Shown piece by piece: positions 50,612 through 60,796 of a DNA stretch of 64,000 bases. How positions within the stretch are numbered: position 1 is the stretch's first letter; each line of letters begins with the position of its first letter. Made by a program: the position numbers and the translations under genes. The notes beneath the pieces are model-generated. The model saw only the letters and a program-made list of their open reading frames with translations, was not told where the DNA came from and made no database searches. Location: assembly GCA_018003515.1 (NCBI GenBank), contig JAGNDO010000018.1, positions 1 to 64,000 on the forward strand. Reading direction: 5' to 3'. This DNA comes from Caldilineaceae bacterium (GTDB lineage: Bacteria; Chloroflexota; Anaerolineae; Caldilineales; Caldilineaceae).

Positions 50612-51271
50612 TCGTGGATGGCGAGCGGGTGAAGGGGTGAGCGGGTGAGCGGGTGAAGGGGTGAAGGGGTGAGGAGCCAACGCAGGTTGAGTAGCCCGGC
50701 TTGACCCAACCAGGTGCAAAACGCAAAAAGTAAGGGCGTATCGAAACCGAAGTGGGTCAACCAAACAGGGTTAACCCGCTTCGGTTTCGATACGCCGCCA
50801 GTGCCTGAAGGGTCAGCGGAGATCTCGGCGGCGGCTACTCAACCTGCGCTCCTCCCACCGAAGGCCAACGCAGGTTGAGTAGCCCGGCTTGACCCAACCA
50901 GGTGCAAAACGCAAAAAGTAAGGGCGTATCGAAACCGAAGTGGATCAACCAAACAGGGTCAACCCGCTCCGGTTTCGATACGCCGCCAGGGCCTGAATGG
51001 TCAGCGGAGATCTCGGCGGCGGCTACTCAACCTGCGCTCCTCCCACCGAAGGCTAACGCAGGTTGAGTAGCCCGGCTTGACCCAACCAGGTACACGACCC
51101 AAAAAGGAAGGGCGTATCGAAACCGAAGTGGATCAACCAAACAGGGTTAACCCGCTTCGGTTTCGATACGCCGCCAGTGCTTGAATGGTCAGCGGAGATC
51201 TTGGCGGCGGCTACTCAACCTGCGCTGGTCTCCAGTCCCCCTTCACCCGCTCACCCCTTCACCCCTTCATT
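50612..51271. other. Spacer filled with tandem repeats
   Basis: No gene. It holds GTGAAGGGG words (50628-50673), the 188-bp tandem array (50678-51226) and complementary CACCCCTTCACCC words (51239-51270) ending at the metK stop. Confidence 0.8.
50678..51226. repeat. Tandem array of a 188-bp unit with nested palindromes
   Basis: Units start at 50678, 50866 and 51054. Each has an outer inverted repeat (CAACGCAGGTTGAGTAGCC / GGCTACTCAACCTGCG) and an inner hairpin (GGCGTATCGAAACCGAAG / CTTCGGTTTCGATACGCC) around TCAACCAAACAGGGTTAACC. The last unit is 173 bp, ending at the outer repeat. Confidence 0.92.
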
Positions 51272-52489
51272 TTACAGCCCAGCCGCCACGCGCAAGGCGT
51301 CGGCGCGGTTGGTCTCTTCCCAGGGCAGGGAGATGTCGTCCCGGCCAAAGTGACCGTAGGCGGCCGTCTGGCGATAGATGGGCCGACGCAGGCGCAGATC
51401 CTGGATGATGGCGCCGGGGCGCAGGTCGAAGGTCTTGTGGATCAGGGCGGCGATGCGCTCGTCGCTGATGACGCCCGTGCCAAAGGTCTCCACGTTGATG
51501 CTGAGGGGGCGAGCCACACCGATGGCGTAGGCCAACTGGATCTCGCAGCGGCTGGCGATGCCGGCGGCCACGATGTTCTTGGCCACCCAGCGGGCCGCGT
51601 AGGCCGCGCTGCGGTCAACCTTGGTGCAGTCCTTGCCGCTGAAGGCGCCGCCGCCGTGCCGACCCATGCCGCCGTAGGTGTCCACGATGATCTTGCGACC
51701 GGTCAGACCGGCATCGCCCATGGGGCCGCCGACCACGAAGCGCCCGGTGGGGTTGACAAAGATCAGCAGATCCTCGTCAACCAGCTCGGCGGGCAGGACG
51801 GGCATGATCACATGCTTGATGATCTGTTTGCGGATCTCTTCCTGGCTGATCTCCGGGGCGTGTTGGGTGCTGATCAGGGCGGTGTGGATGCGCTTGGGCT
51901 TGCCGAAGGCATACTCCACCGTCACCTGGGATTTGCCGTCCGGGCGCAGCCAAGGCAGGGTGCCGTTTTTGCGCACTTCGCTCAAGCGTCGGGCCAGCTT
52001 GTGGGCCAGGAAGATGGGCAGAGGCATGAGGGTGGGGGTCTCATCACAGGCATAGCCGAACATCATGCCCTGATCCCCGGCCCCCACGGCCTCGATCTCG
52101 TCGTCTTCCATGTCCAGGCTGCCCTCTTTGTACTCCTTGGCCCGGTCCACGCCCATGGCGATGTCCGGGCTTTGGGAGGCCACGGCCACCTGCACGCCGC
52201 AGGTGTTGCCATCGAAGCCCTTTTCGCTGCTGTCAAAGCCGATCTCTTTGACCACCTGGCGCACCAGGCTGTCCATGTCCACATAGGCCGTGGTGGTGAT
52301 TTCGCCCAACAGTAGCACAAAGCCAGTCTTGATGGCCGTCTCGCAGGCCACGCGAGCGTTGGGATCCTGCTCAAAAATGGCGTCCAGCACCGCATCGCTG
52401 ATCTGGTCGCACATCTTGTCCGGATGTCCCTCTGTTACCGATTCGCTGGTGAAGAGCAGGGACGGGGAGGTCATAAAGGAATTGCTCAT
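51272..52489 (-). CDS. metK: S-adenosylmethionine synthetase MetK
   Basis: A 405-residue enzyme making S-adenosylmethionine from methionine and ATP. Signatures are complete: [11 protein letters not shown] (ATP/methionine site), [12 protein letters not shown] and [19 protein letters not shown] (P-loop-like and metal site). Length matches the family. AAGGAGATAACACC precedes the ATG. It follows ahcY on the same strand with a repeat-filled gap of 82 bases. Confidence 0.97.
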   Translation of the reverse strand: MSNSFMTSPSLLFTSESVTEGHPDKMCDQISDAVLDAIFEQDPNARVACETAIKTGFVLLLGEITTTAYVDMDSLVRQVVKEIGFDSSEKGFDGNTCGVQVAVASQSPDIAMGVDRAKEYKEGSLDMEDDEIEAVGAGDQGMMFGYACDETPTLMPLPIFLAHKLARRLSEVRKNGTLPWLRPDGKSQVTVEYAFGKPKRIHTALISTQHAPEISQEEIRKQIIKHVIMPVLPAELVDEDLLIFVNPTGRFVVGGPMGDAGLTGRKIIVDTYGGMGRHGGGAFSGKDCTKVDRSAAYAARWVAKNIVAAGIASRCEIQLAYAIGVARPLSINVETFGTGVISDERIAALIHKTFDLRPGAIIQDLRLRRPIYRQTAAYGHFGRDDISLPWEETNRADALRVAAGL

Positions 52490-52507
52490 GGTGTTATCTC
52501 CTTAGTT

Positions 52508-52568
52508 GAATGGCAAATGGCGAATGGCGAATGACGATCAATGCGCCATTTGCCATTCGCCATTCGCA
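52508..52568. repeat. AATGGCG-word palindrome between ahcY and metK
   Basis: AATGGCAAATGGCGAATGGCG on the left and CGCCATTTGCCATTCGCCATTCGC-type complement on the right form a hairpin in the ahcY-metK gap. It may limit readthrough. Confidence 0.65.
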
Positions 52569-52571
52569 ATT

Positions 52572-53956
<1,385 letters not shown>

Positions 53957-53965
<9 letters not shown>

Positions 53966-54676
53966 AGCTGTTGCTTCCCCCTCTACAAACGGACAATACT
54001 TCGTGAATCCTAGATTTTCATACAAACTCACCGCTGCGTGGTTTCGTTGGTCCACGTTGAGGGCGATGAGGTCGATCCCTGCTTCCTGCAAATGGGCCGT
54101 GATGGCCCGGGTGATGGCTTTGGCGTGTCCCCGCCCCCGATGATCCGGGTGGGTGTAGATGTTGCCGATGACCGCCACGCTTTCGGTCGTGTCAACGACA
54201 TGGGTTCCCCCGGCGGCGATCAGGTCGTCCCCAACTTCCACGCCCCAGAAAAAGCCATCGGCCAACTGGGCCGGGTCGAACGCATCCGGGGTGAAGTCGC
54301 CACCGTGGGCGAAAAGTTCCTCGATCCGCCCCGCGTCCTCCGCGCCGAGATGGACCACCCCCTGTCCCGCCACTGCGTTTCCCTCGAAGACCATCCGCCA
54401 CATGGGCCGATAGTCCACACTGGTGTCGTACCAGCGCTGGATGGCGGGCAGATGTTTCTCCCGCACACTCAGGTAGACCCGTTCGGGCAAGTCCGCCTGG
54501 GCCAAGGCTGCTTCCACCTCCGCCGCCGGGCCGTGGGTGATGAGGATCGGCGGGGTGATCCCTGCCCAGAAGAGGATCACAGCCGAATCCGTCACCGTCC
54601 ACCGGCACACCTGCGCAAAGCGGGGATGCAGATCCGCCAGGGCGAAGACGGTCCACGCCGGGTCGGAGCGGAGCAT
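53957..54676 (-). CDS. GNAT family acetyltransferase
   Basis: A 239-residue protein whose second half (about 120-235) has the GNAT fold: NIYTHPDHRGRGHAKAI binds acetyl-CoA's pyrophosphate, and NHAAVSLYENLGF is the family's C-terminal helix-strand. The first half (FALADLHPRFAQVCRW..) is a second, degenerate GNAT-like unit, so this is a tandem form. The substrate is unknown. The ATG at 54676 has no ribosome site and is next to GTTGATT repeats. Its stop is in the 68-bp palindrome. Confidence 0.85.
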
Positions 54677-54757
54677 GGTTGATAAGTTGATTGGTTGATT
54701 TGTTGATTCGCCCACGACTTTCCCCTTGCCCCACATAATCAACCAATCAACCAATTA
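54677..54757. repeat. GTTGATT-word palindrome
   Basis: GGTTGATAAGTTGATTGGTTGATT on the left and AATCAACCAATCAACCAATTA on the right around a TTCGCCCACGACTTTCC middle. Same words as 43094-43190. Confidence 0.65.
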
Positions 54758-55714
54758 CTTCCCCAAGCGTGCCAAGCCCGCTTCGGCCCCAAAGTTCTCT
54801 GCGTAGCGCTGGGCAAACTCGGCCACGGTGAAATGATGGCTGGCGGTGCCCAAATTCTCCAACACGTAGGTGCTACACAGCGCGCCCACCCGCCCGGCCA
54901 CGGCCAGGGGCAGATCCGCGCTGAGGGCGGCGAAGAAGCCAGCCCGGTAGGCGTCCCCGGCCCCGGTGGGTTCGACCACATGGCTGGGGGCTGCCGTGGG
55001 GATGCGGATGGCCTGGTCGCCCCGATAGATGACGCTGCCCTTGTCGCCCTCGGTCACCACCAGGGTGCCCACGTTGGCGCGGATTTCGTCCGTGGTCCAC
55101 TCGGTCTTCTTCTCGATCACGGCCAACTCGTACTCGTTGACCATGAGGAAGGCGGCACCGGGGATGCTGCCTCGCAGATCCTCGCCGGAGAGACGGGCGG
55201 TCTGCTGGCTGGGGTCATAGGCGTAGGCGATGCCCAGATCCTGGCACTCCTTGGCGATGTTGAGCATGGCCCCTGGGTCGTTGGGGCTGATGATGACCAT
55301 ATCCACGTCGGTCAAGCCCCGATCTTTCAGGCTGTAATTGACCGAATGAGCCATCGCCCCGGTGTAGAAGTTGGCGATCTGATTCTGGACCTGATCTGTA
55401 CTCACAAAGAAGCTGGCGGTGAAATCATCCTCGATCTCGATGATCTGGTCCGTGCGCAGACCGAAGGACTCCAGCCACTTACGATAGTCGCCAAAATCTT
55501 GGCCCACGGTGCCAAAGATGATGGGGTCACCGCCCAACAGCTTCATGGTGTAGGCGATATTGGGGGCCACGCCGCCCCGTTGCCGCTTCATGGAATCGAC
55601 CAAAAAGCTCACGCTCAACGTGGCCAATTTTTCGGGCAGGATATGGTCCGTAAACTTGCCCGGATAGTTCATCAAGTAGTCGTAGGCAATGGAGCCGGAG
55701 ACGACAATTTTCAT
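54755..55714 (-). CDS. PfkB family sugar/nucleoside kinase, probable adenosine kinase
   Basis: A 319-residue ribokinase-fold enzyme: [15 protein letters not shown] near the N-terminus and [13 protein letters not shown] near the C-terminus carry the family signatures (anion hole GAGD with catalytic Asp). Its position beside ahcY and metK fits an adenosine kinase that removes adenosine, the inhibitory product of SAH hydrolysis; family resemblance alone allows other sugars. GGAGAGAAA precedes the ATG at 55714. Confidence 0.82.
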   Translation of the reverse strand: MKIVVSGSIAYDYLMNYPGKFTDHILPEKLATLSVSFLVDSMKRQRGGVAPNIAYTMKLLGGDPIIFGTVGQDFGDYRKWLESFGLRTDQIIEIEDDFTASFFVSTDQVQNQIANFYTGAMAHSVNYSLKDRGLTDVDMVIISPNDPGAMLNIAKECQDLGIAYAYDPSQQTARLSGEDLRGSIPGAAFLMVNEYELAVIEKKTEWTTDEIRANVGTLVVTEGDKGSVIYRGDQAIRIPTAAPSHVVEPTGAGDAYRAGFFAALSADLPLAVAGRVGALCSTYVLENLGTASHHFTVAEFAQRYAENFGAEAGLARLGK

Positions 55715-55775
55715 AGAGTTTCTCTCCTGTGTTGCGTGTTGCGTACGGCGAATCACCAAGCAGCACGATATACGT

Positions 55776-56357
55776 TCATTTTCCACCGTTGATCACGCCG
55801 ACGGGCATTTCGTGGGCCGAGAGTAGATCCATCAGTTCCCCGGCAGTTTCAGCGCTGACCAGCAGATGGCGGAAGCCGGGACGGATAAAGCCCTCCTCGA
55901 TGCCATGATCGATCATGGCGAGAAGGGGGTTGTAGAAACCGGCCACGTTGAGCAGGCCAATGGGCTTGGTGTGATAGCCGATCTGCGCCCAGGTAACCAC
56001 CTCGAACAGCTCTTCCAGGGTACCGTAGCCGCCGGGCATAGCCACAAAGGCGTCGGCCAGTTCGGCCATGCGCGCCTTGCGGATGTGCATGGTGCCCACG
56101 ATCTCCAACTCACCCACGGGATGGCCGCTCAACTCCCGCGGGGCCAGGGCCAGGGGCAGAATCCCCGTCACCCGTCCGCCGCCGGCGTGGACCGAGCGGG
56201 CCAGCACCCCCATCAGCCCGACGCTGCCGCCGCCATAGACCAGCCCCAGGCCGCGGCGGGTCAGTTCCGCGCCCATCTCGTGGGCGGCGGTTTCATATTC
56301 GGGGCGGATACCCTTGGCGGACCCACAGTAGACGCAGATGTTGGTGAAGTGGTTCAT
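55776..56357 (-). CDS. LOG family protein (nucleotide 5'-phosphate ribohydrolase, YvdD-like)
   Basis: A 193-residue Rossmann-fold protein with the LOG/lysine-decarboxylase-like signature PGGYGTLEE, an N-terminal CVYCGSAKG and GGGSVGLMG. Family members split ribose 5-phosphate from AMP-like or cytokinin nucleotides to free the base. It could act on adenine-type nucleotides along with the neighbouring kinase and hydrolase. The ATG has no ribosome site and directly follows AATTTTC words. Confidence 0.85.
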   Translation of the reverse strand: MNHFTNICVYCGSAKGIRPEYETAAHEMGAELTRRGLGLVYGGGSVGLMGVLARSVHAGGGRVTGILPLALAPRELSGHPVGELEIVGTMHIRKARMAELADAFVAMPGGYGTLEELFEVVTWAQIGYHTKPIGLLNVAGFYNPLLAMIDHGIEEGFIRPGFRHLLVSAETAGELMDLLSAHEMPVGVINGGK

Positions 56358-56487
56358 AATTGAGAATTGAAATTTGAGAATTGAAAATTGTTATTTCGGC
56401 GATTGCGAGATTGGGCGATTGGGCGAACCGGTGTCAACGCCAATCCTTTTGCCTTTTGCCTTTTGCACTTTGCCTTTTGCCTTAAAA

Positions 56488-56788
<301 letters not shown>

Positions 56789-56794
56789 AGGATC

Positions 56795-56823
56795 AAAATA
56801 GCATAGCCATCTGAATTTGTCAA
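56795..56823 (-). promoter_or_regulatory. Promoter of the structured RNA candidate
   Basis: TTGACA (56818-56823), a 17-base spacer and TATTTT (56795-56800) on the minus strand; predicted start about 56788. Confidence 0.65.
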
Positions 56824-56873
56824 AAATAGTTGATAAAAATTCCTCTGTAGGTTCGATAGTCAAAATTTTCGAC

Positions 56874-56996
56874 ACTAGTGTCCCGTCAACGTTCAAATGA
56901 TGGAATTGAGGAGTTCGCATCCTCAGATGCGAACGGCGGGCATCTGAGGATGCCCGACTCCACAATCCATCAAATCAGCGGTGACAGAACACTAGT
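56874..56996. repeat. Palindromic element A with ACTAGTGTCCCGTCA ends
   Basis: A 123-bp element: ends ACTAGTGTCCCGTCA and TGACAGAACACTAGT are imperfect inverted repeats, and the whole length folds on itself (CGCATCCTCAGATGCG hairpin and its partner in the centre). No open frame. Confidence 0.75.
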
Positions 56997-57406
56997 ACAG
57001 GTCGGCGCAAATTGCTCGGTGAAATGCTGCTCTAGCCAGGTCCCGGACCTGGCGGGTCTACACAGGATTTCCCGGTGATCCATTCGTCAACCCGCCGGGT
57101 CACGGACCCATAGGCATCAAGCTAAGGGATCGTGTGGGGGCAGAGCGCTGGAAACAAGCTGGGCAATCCCGGAATGGGCCGGTTCTTCTTGTGTTCATGC
57201 AGTAGTTTTGGCCCATTCCGGGATTGGCGGGGAGATCTCGTCCATTCCGGGAATGGGCCAAAACTACTTACTCTACCTCAGATCGTCCGGCCCATTCCCG
57301 GAATGCTCTGTTTTTGAGCGCAAAACCCTTAACTTGATGCCTATGAATCACGGACCCGGCTAGAGCGGAGGGTATCCTGGACCTATTTACGCCGGACTGT
57401 ACTAGT
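56991..57406. repeat. Palindromic element B, 416 bp, joined to A and C at ACTAGT
   Basis: Ends ACTAGTACAGGTCGGCG and CGCCGGACTGTACTAGT are inverted. Further inward CTCTAGCC..GGACC and CATAGGCATCAAG..TAAGG pair with their complements. The centre (57164-57303) repeats ATTCCGGGAATGGGCC in four copies in alternating orientation. It has no transposase. Confidence 0.75.
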
Positions 57407-57501
57407 GTCCCGTCAAATATGAAATAAGCGAAATGAGATTGCTCTAAACAAGTCCATAGTCCGATGGGCATCCCGCCAAATCATGCGTGACAAGACACTA
57501 G
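57401..57501. repeat. Palindromic element C, sister of A
   Basis: A 101-bp element with ends ACTAGTGTCCCGTCA and TGACAAGACACTAG, matching the ends of element A; the middle differs. Confidence 0.72.
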
Positions 57502-57663
57502 AGATGTCCGGTTAGGGCACTTTCAGTTGATGGGTGTTGAGCAACAGACCGCGCTGAGAGGCCAACGTGATCGTCAGGTCAAATCCATATAGATCAGTCA
57601 CTTGACTTGTGATAAAATCAAGTCGTCATCGTGATTATACTTGGCCGCTTAAAGGATCCGACC

Positions 57664-58224
57664 ATGAACGTCTTCAATCGCATTACGGCTTTGATTCTGT
57701 GGCTGGCTTTGTTGATTCTGGCTATCTATTTGGCTGTCTTTTCTCTGCAAGCCGTTGGCCAGATCCAGGCCGGGCTGAATGGGGTGGCCGAGTGGTTGGT
57801 GGCTCAACAGGCCCAATCCGCCACAAATTTTCTGATCGCCCAGATCGCATTGGGGATGGTCGCTGTGTTGCTTTTGGGGATGCTCTTATGGTTGGAGATC
57901 CGACCGACTCGGCCCAAGGGGGTGCGCATCCGCACCAGCGAGGGCTCGGCGGAGTTGGATCCGGCCAGCATCTCCCGGCGGCTGGAATGGCATTTGGACC
58001 AGTTGGCCGATGTGATCACGGTGATCCCCACGGTCAAGGCCAGGGGGGACAGCGTGGACATCAACCTGGAGATCGAGACCGCCCCGGACATTGATGTGGC
58101 CATGAAGACCGATGAGGTGGTGGAAGTGACCCGGGATATCGTGGAACAGGACATGGGGTTGAAGCTGGGCAAGCTGGATGTACGCATGCGCCACGCCCCC
58201 TTCGAGCCGGAGTGGGTTGCCTGA
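57664..58224 (+). CDS. AmaP-like alkaline-shock membrane anchor protein
   Basis: A 186-residue protein with two membrane helices (about 8-30 and 55-77) and a C-terminal domain like the Asp23/AmaP type: GVRIRTSEGSAELDPASISRRLEW..., DSVDINLEIETAPDIDVAMKTDEVVEVTRD and the final RMRHAPFEPEW. The family anchors Asp23-type stress proteins to the membrane. AAAGGATC precedes the ATG at 57664. It is transcribed toward scpB. Confidence 0.75.
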   Translation: MNVFNRITALILWLALLILAIYLAVFSLQAVGQIQAGLNGVAEWLVAQQAQSATNFLIAQIALGMVAVLLLGMLLWLEIRPTRPKGVRIRTSEGSAELDPASISRRLEWHLDQLADVITVIPTVKARGDSVDINLEIETAPDIDVAMKTDEVVEVTRDIVEQDMGLKLGKLDVRMRHAPFEPEWVA

Positions 58225-58238
58225 TAGACCATTTTTCA

Positions 58239-58309
58239 CCGCAAAGCCGCAAAGAGTGCGAATGCGAAGAAGGCTTTTCTCCGCGCTTCTCTGCGGCCCT
58301 CTGCGGTTT
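58239..58309. repeat. CGCAGAG stem-loop
   Basis: ACCGCAAAGCCGCAAAGAGTGCG on the left and CGCGCTTCTCTGCGGCCCTCTGCGGTTT on the right, of the same word type as 27904-27973. Confidence 0.55.
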
Positions 58310-58333
58310 GCTTTTTGAAACGAGACACTATCT

Positions 58334-59224
58334 GTGAAGCGCTTTATTCAATGGCTCAGACGACTGTTCCGAGCTGTTTTTTTCTTCCTGCCTGCCCCGA
58401 AGTCGCCTGGCAAGACGGACCAGGATCAAGCCAGGCCTCAGTTTGAAAGTAGATCTGCGCCTATGTCTTACCCCATCGATCCCATCGATCCCGTAGATCC
58501 CACAGAAGCCGTTGACCCAGCTTTGTCTGCCCAGCCAGGGCCAGAGGATGACGAGATTTTGTCTATGCCCACAGGCACACCAAACACAAATTTGTCTGAG
58601 TTTTCCCCAGAACCATCGATCGAACCGCTCGAAAATTTGCCGGATGAGGCAGAAGTCAAGGAACCCCGGATCGCGCCGTCCGAGCTGACGGGGATGTTGG
58701 AGGCGTTGCTCTTTGTGTGTGATGCGCCAGCCAGCCCGCACCAGTTTGCCCAGGCCCTTGGCCATCCAGAGGCGGAGATTTTGGCCGGGCTGGCGGATTT
58801 GCAGGGGTTGTACAAGCAGACCGGGCGGGGGCTGCGCTTGCAGGAGCGCAATGGGCGCTATTCCCTGGTCACTGCGCCCCAGGCCGCCGGGGTGATTGAG
58901 GCTTTTCTGAATTTGGACCTGAGCAGCCATCTCAGCGCGCCGGCGTTGGAGGCCTTGGCCATTGTGGCCTATCGCCAGCCGGTGACAAAGTCCCAGGTGG
59001 AGGCCGTGCGCGGCGTGGACTGCGGCGGCGTATTGCGCACCCTGCTGCAACGGGGATTGATCGAGGAGGTAGGCCGTCTGGACACCGTAGGCCGCCCCAT
59101 CCTCTACGGCGTGACCGACTTCTTCATGCAACACTTCGGCCTGGAAAACATGCAAGAACTCCCCCCCCTCCCCAGCACAGATGCGGACACATTGTGGGCC
59201 GCGACGGAGTTGGCGGAGGAGTGA
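58334..59224 (+). CDS. scpB: Segregation and condensation protein B (ScpB) with N-terminal extension
   Basis: A 296-residue protein from a GTG start. The C-terminal 180 residues are ScpB: winged-helix pairs with SELTGMLEALLFVCDAPAS, LSAPALEALAIVAYRQPVTKSQVEAVRGVDCGGVLRTLLQRGLIEEVGRLDTVGRPILYG. It joins ScpA on SMC in the condensin complex. About 115 residues of extra N-terminus are Pro/Asp-rich (PIDPIDPVDP) after a basic, hydrophobic start; an ATG at 58463 would remove 43 residues. No scpA gene is beside it. Confidence 0.9.
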   Translation: MKRFIQWLRRLFRAVFFFLPAPKSPGKTDQDQARPQFESRSAPMSYPIDPIDPVDPTEAVDPALSAQPGPEDDEILSMPTGTPNTNLSEFSPEPSIEPLENLPDEAEVKEPRIAPSELTGMLEALLFVCDAPASPHQFAQALGHPEAEILAGLADLQGLYKQTGRGLRLQERNGRYSLVTAPQAAGVIEAFLNLDLSSHLSAPALEALAIVAYRQPVTKSQVEAVRGVDCGGVLRTLLQRGLIEEVGRLDTVGRPILYGVTDFFMQHFGLENMQELPPLPSTDADTLWAATELAEE

Positions 59225-59225
59225 G

Positions 59226-59314
59226 CGGGTGAAAGGGTGAAGGGGTGAAGGGGTGAAAGGGTGAAAGGGTGAAAGGGTGAAAGGGTGAAAGGGTGAAAGG
59301 GTGAAAGGGTGATG
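59226..59314. repeat. GAAAGGGT/GAAGGGGT 8-bp tandem repeat
   Basis: Ten or more copies of an 8-base word run from the scpB stop to 59314; complementary words appear at 59362-59392, so the spacer is a palindrome around the terminator. Confidence 0.85.
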
Positions 59315-59316
59315 TT

Positions 59317-59357
59317 AAAATGGGCGGTCGCTGAGATATACAGCGACCGCCCATTTT
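59317..59357. terminator. Bidirectional terminator between scpB and nurA
   Basis: AAAATGGGCGGTCGCTG - AGATATA - CAGCGACCGCCCATTTT, with T-run on both strands. Confidence 0.9.
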
Positions 59358-59397
59358 TTTCACCCCTTCACCCGCTCACCCCTTCACCCCCTCAGCT

Positions 59398-60621
59398 TTA
59401 CCGTCTCTGCACCTTGCTCACCGCCTTGCGGGCGATGGAGAGGGGCATGCCTTCCCGTTGGGCGAATTGTTGGAAGATGGCGTAGAAGCGTTCCCGATCC
59501 TGGGCGGTGATGACGGCCACGGCGTCGGCGGTTTCGATGGCGTAGGGATAGCCGTTGCCCACCACGCACTCAGCCCGCACCCGGTCCAGGACCGATTCGG
59601 CCAGACCGGCGTCCATGATCCAGCGGGGCATCTCCACCCGGGAGGGGGGGCGGTCACTGGTCAGGCGCACATAGGTGAAAGCGACTTCCCGGTAAAAGGC
59701 CACGCTGCCGGAGCGCTCCGCTCCGCCCCGGGGCTGGCTGAGGGCGTCGGCCCGGGCGCACAGGAAGAGGGGCGTGCGGTCTCCCCAGGCGGTGAGGACG
59801 TTGTCAAAGAGCCGGGCGTCACTGAGGGCCGCCACGGGTTTGTCGGCCAGAATGCCCAGCATATTGACCACATCCCGGCTGTAAGTGCTGTCCACAAAGC
59901 CGACCAGGGGGACTTGGTAGGTTTCGGAGCAGGCGAGCAGTTTTTGCACGGCCTCGACATAGGGCTTGGCCCGTTCCGGGCGCAGTTGACCGGCAAAGCT
60001 GATGATAAAAGAGCCGTCGAGGAAGCAGAGGGGTTTTTGTTCTTGGGGAACTTGGTCATATTCGGCCATCAGGCTGCACAGCTTTTCGCATTCCCGCACA
60101 AAGCGCAGTTGGTTGATGCGCCAGTTGGGAAAACCCATGCCCGCATTGCCGTCCTCCCCGTCGTCCTCCAATTCGTCCGGGGAGAGTACCTCGAAATCCA
60201 GATCCTTGACATAGCCGCCCTGGCCTTCGGTGTGATCGTTGATGTACCAGCCGATCTGCACCGCGCCCACGGGGATGGAGAAATCCTTGGTGGGGGGCAG
60301 CTGGCTGCCATCCACGGCGATCACCGGGCGGTTGTAGAGGGTGGCCAAGGCCCAGGTACGGGCGTCCCGATGGTCGGCCCAGCTTTCGGGGAAGGCCAGA
60401 CGGAAGCGGTCAGCCTCATCCACCTCTGGGGTGGGGAAGGCACCCGGCCACTCAACCTCGCTGGCCGCCAGGGCCGCCAGGATGCGCTCTGCGCTCTGAT
60501 CCCGCAGGGTCTCGAACTGGTCCTGAAGTTGACGGCGCTGCTTGATCTGCTCCTCACCGTATTGGCGGAAGCGATCCTTTTTGCTTTCCAGGGATTTGAT
60601 GACTCGGTCGCGGTTTAACAT
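59398..60621 (-). CDS. nurA: NurA family DNA repair nuclease
   Basis: A 407-residue protein with the NurA nuclease core: D104 in IAVDGSQLPP (the first metal ligand), D-G-S in LDGSFIISF, D-S-T in VGFVDSTYSRDV and E/D toward the end (AECVVGNGYPYAIETADAVAVI). In archaea NurA works with HerA, and in bacteria with HerA-like ATPases, to resect DNA ends. No herA lies in the window. The first 50 residues are a coiled coil. A TATAAT lies 22 bases upstream. Confidence 0.9.
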   Translation of the reverse strand: MLNRDRVIKSLESKKDRFRQYGEEQIKQRRQLQDQFETLRDQSAERILAALAASEVEWPGAFPTPEVDEADRFRLAFPESWADHRDARTWALATLYNRPVIAVDGSQLPPTKDFSIPVGAVQIGWYINDHTEGQGGYVKDLDFEVLSPDELEDDGEDGNAGMGFPNWRINQLRFVRECEKLCSLMAEYDQVPQEQKPLCFLDGSFIISFAGQLRPERAKPYVEAVQKLLACSETYQVPLVGFVDSTYSRDVVNMLGILADKPVAALSDARLFDNVLTAWGDRTPLFLCARADALSQPRGGAERSGSVAFYREVAFTYVRLTSDRPPSRVEMPRWIMDAGLAESVLDRVRAECVVGNGYPYAIETADAVAVITAQDRERFYAIFQQFAQREGMPLSIARKAVSKVQRR

Positions 60622-60664
60622 GGTGAAACAATGTCCAAGGATTATAAATGGGCAAGGGTTATAA

Positions 60665-60770
60665 ATGTAGCCGTTCCCCCCTCTGCCCCCCGGCCCCCAA
60701 TTCTGGGGGAGGTCGTGGACAGGTTCCCCCCAAAGTTGGGGGGTCAGGGGGGCGGGGGGTGAATGGTGTC
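60665..60770. repeat. G/C-rich two-hairpin element
   Basis: Hairpin 1 CCCCCAATTCTGGGGG and hairpin 2 CCCCCCAAAGTTGGGGGG with a GGTCGTGGACAGG centre, flanked by CCCCCCGG / CCGGGGGG-type ends. A sister is at 63140-63222. Confidence 0.75.
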
Positions 60771-60796
60771 TATAAACAGTCTTCGATCTTTACCCG

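Noticed and set aside
50678-51226. CRISPR array
   Set aside because: 188-bp units without spacers, each with nested palindromes; no cas genes.
56874-57501. Insertion sequence with a transposase
   Set aside because: No frame above 70 codons with transposase features exists in the block.
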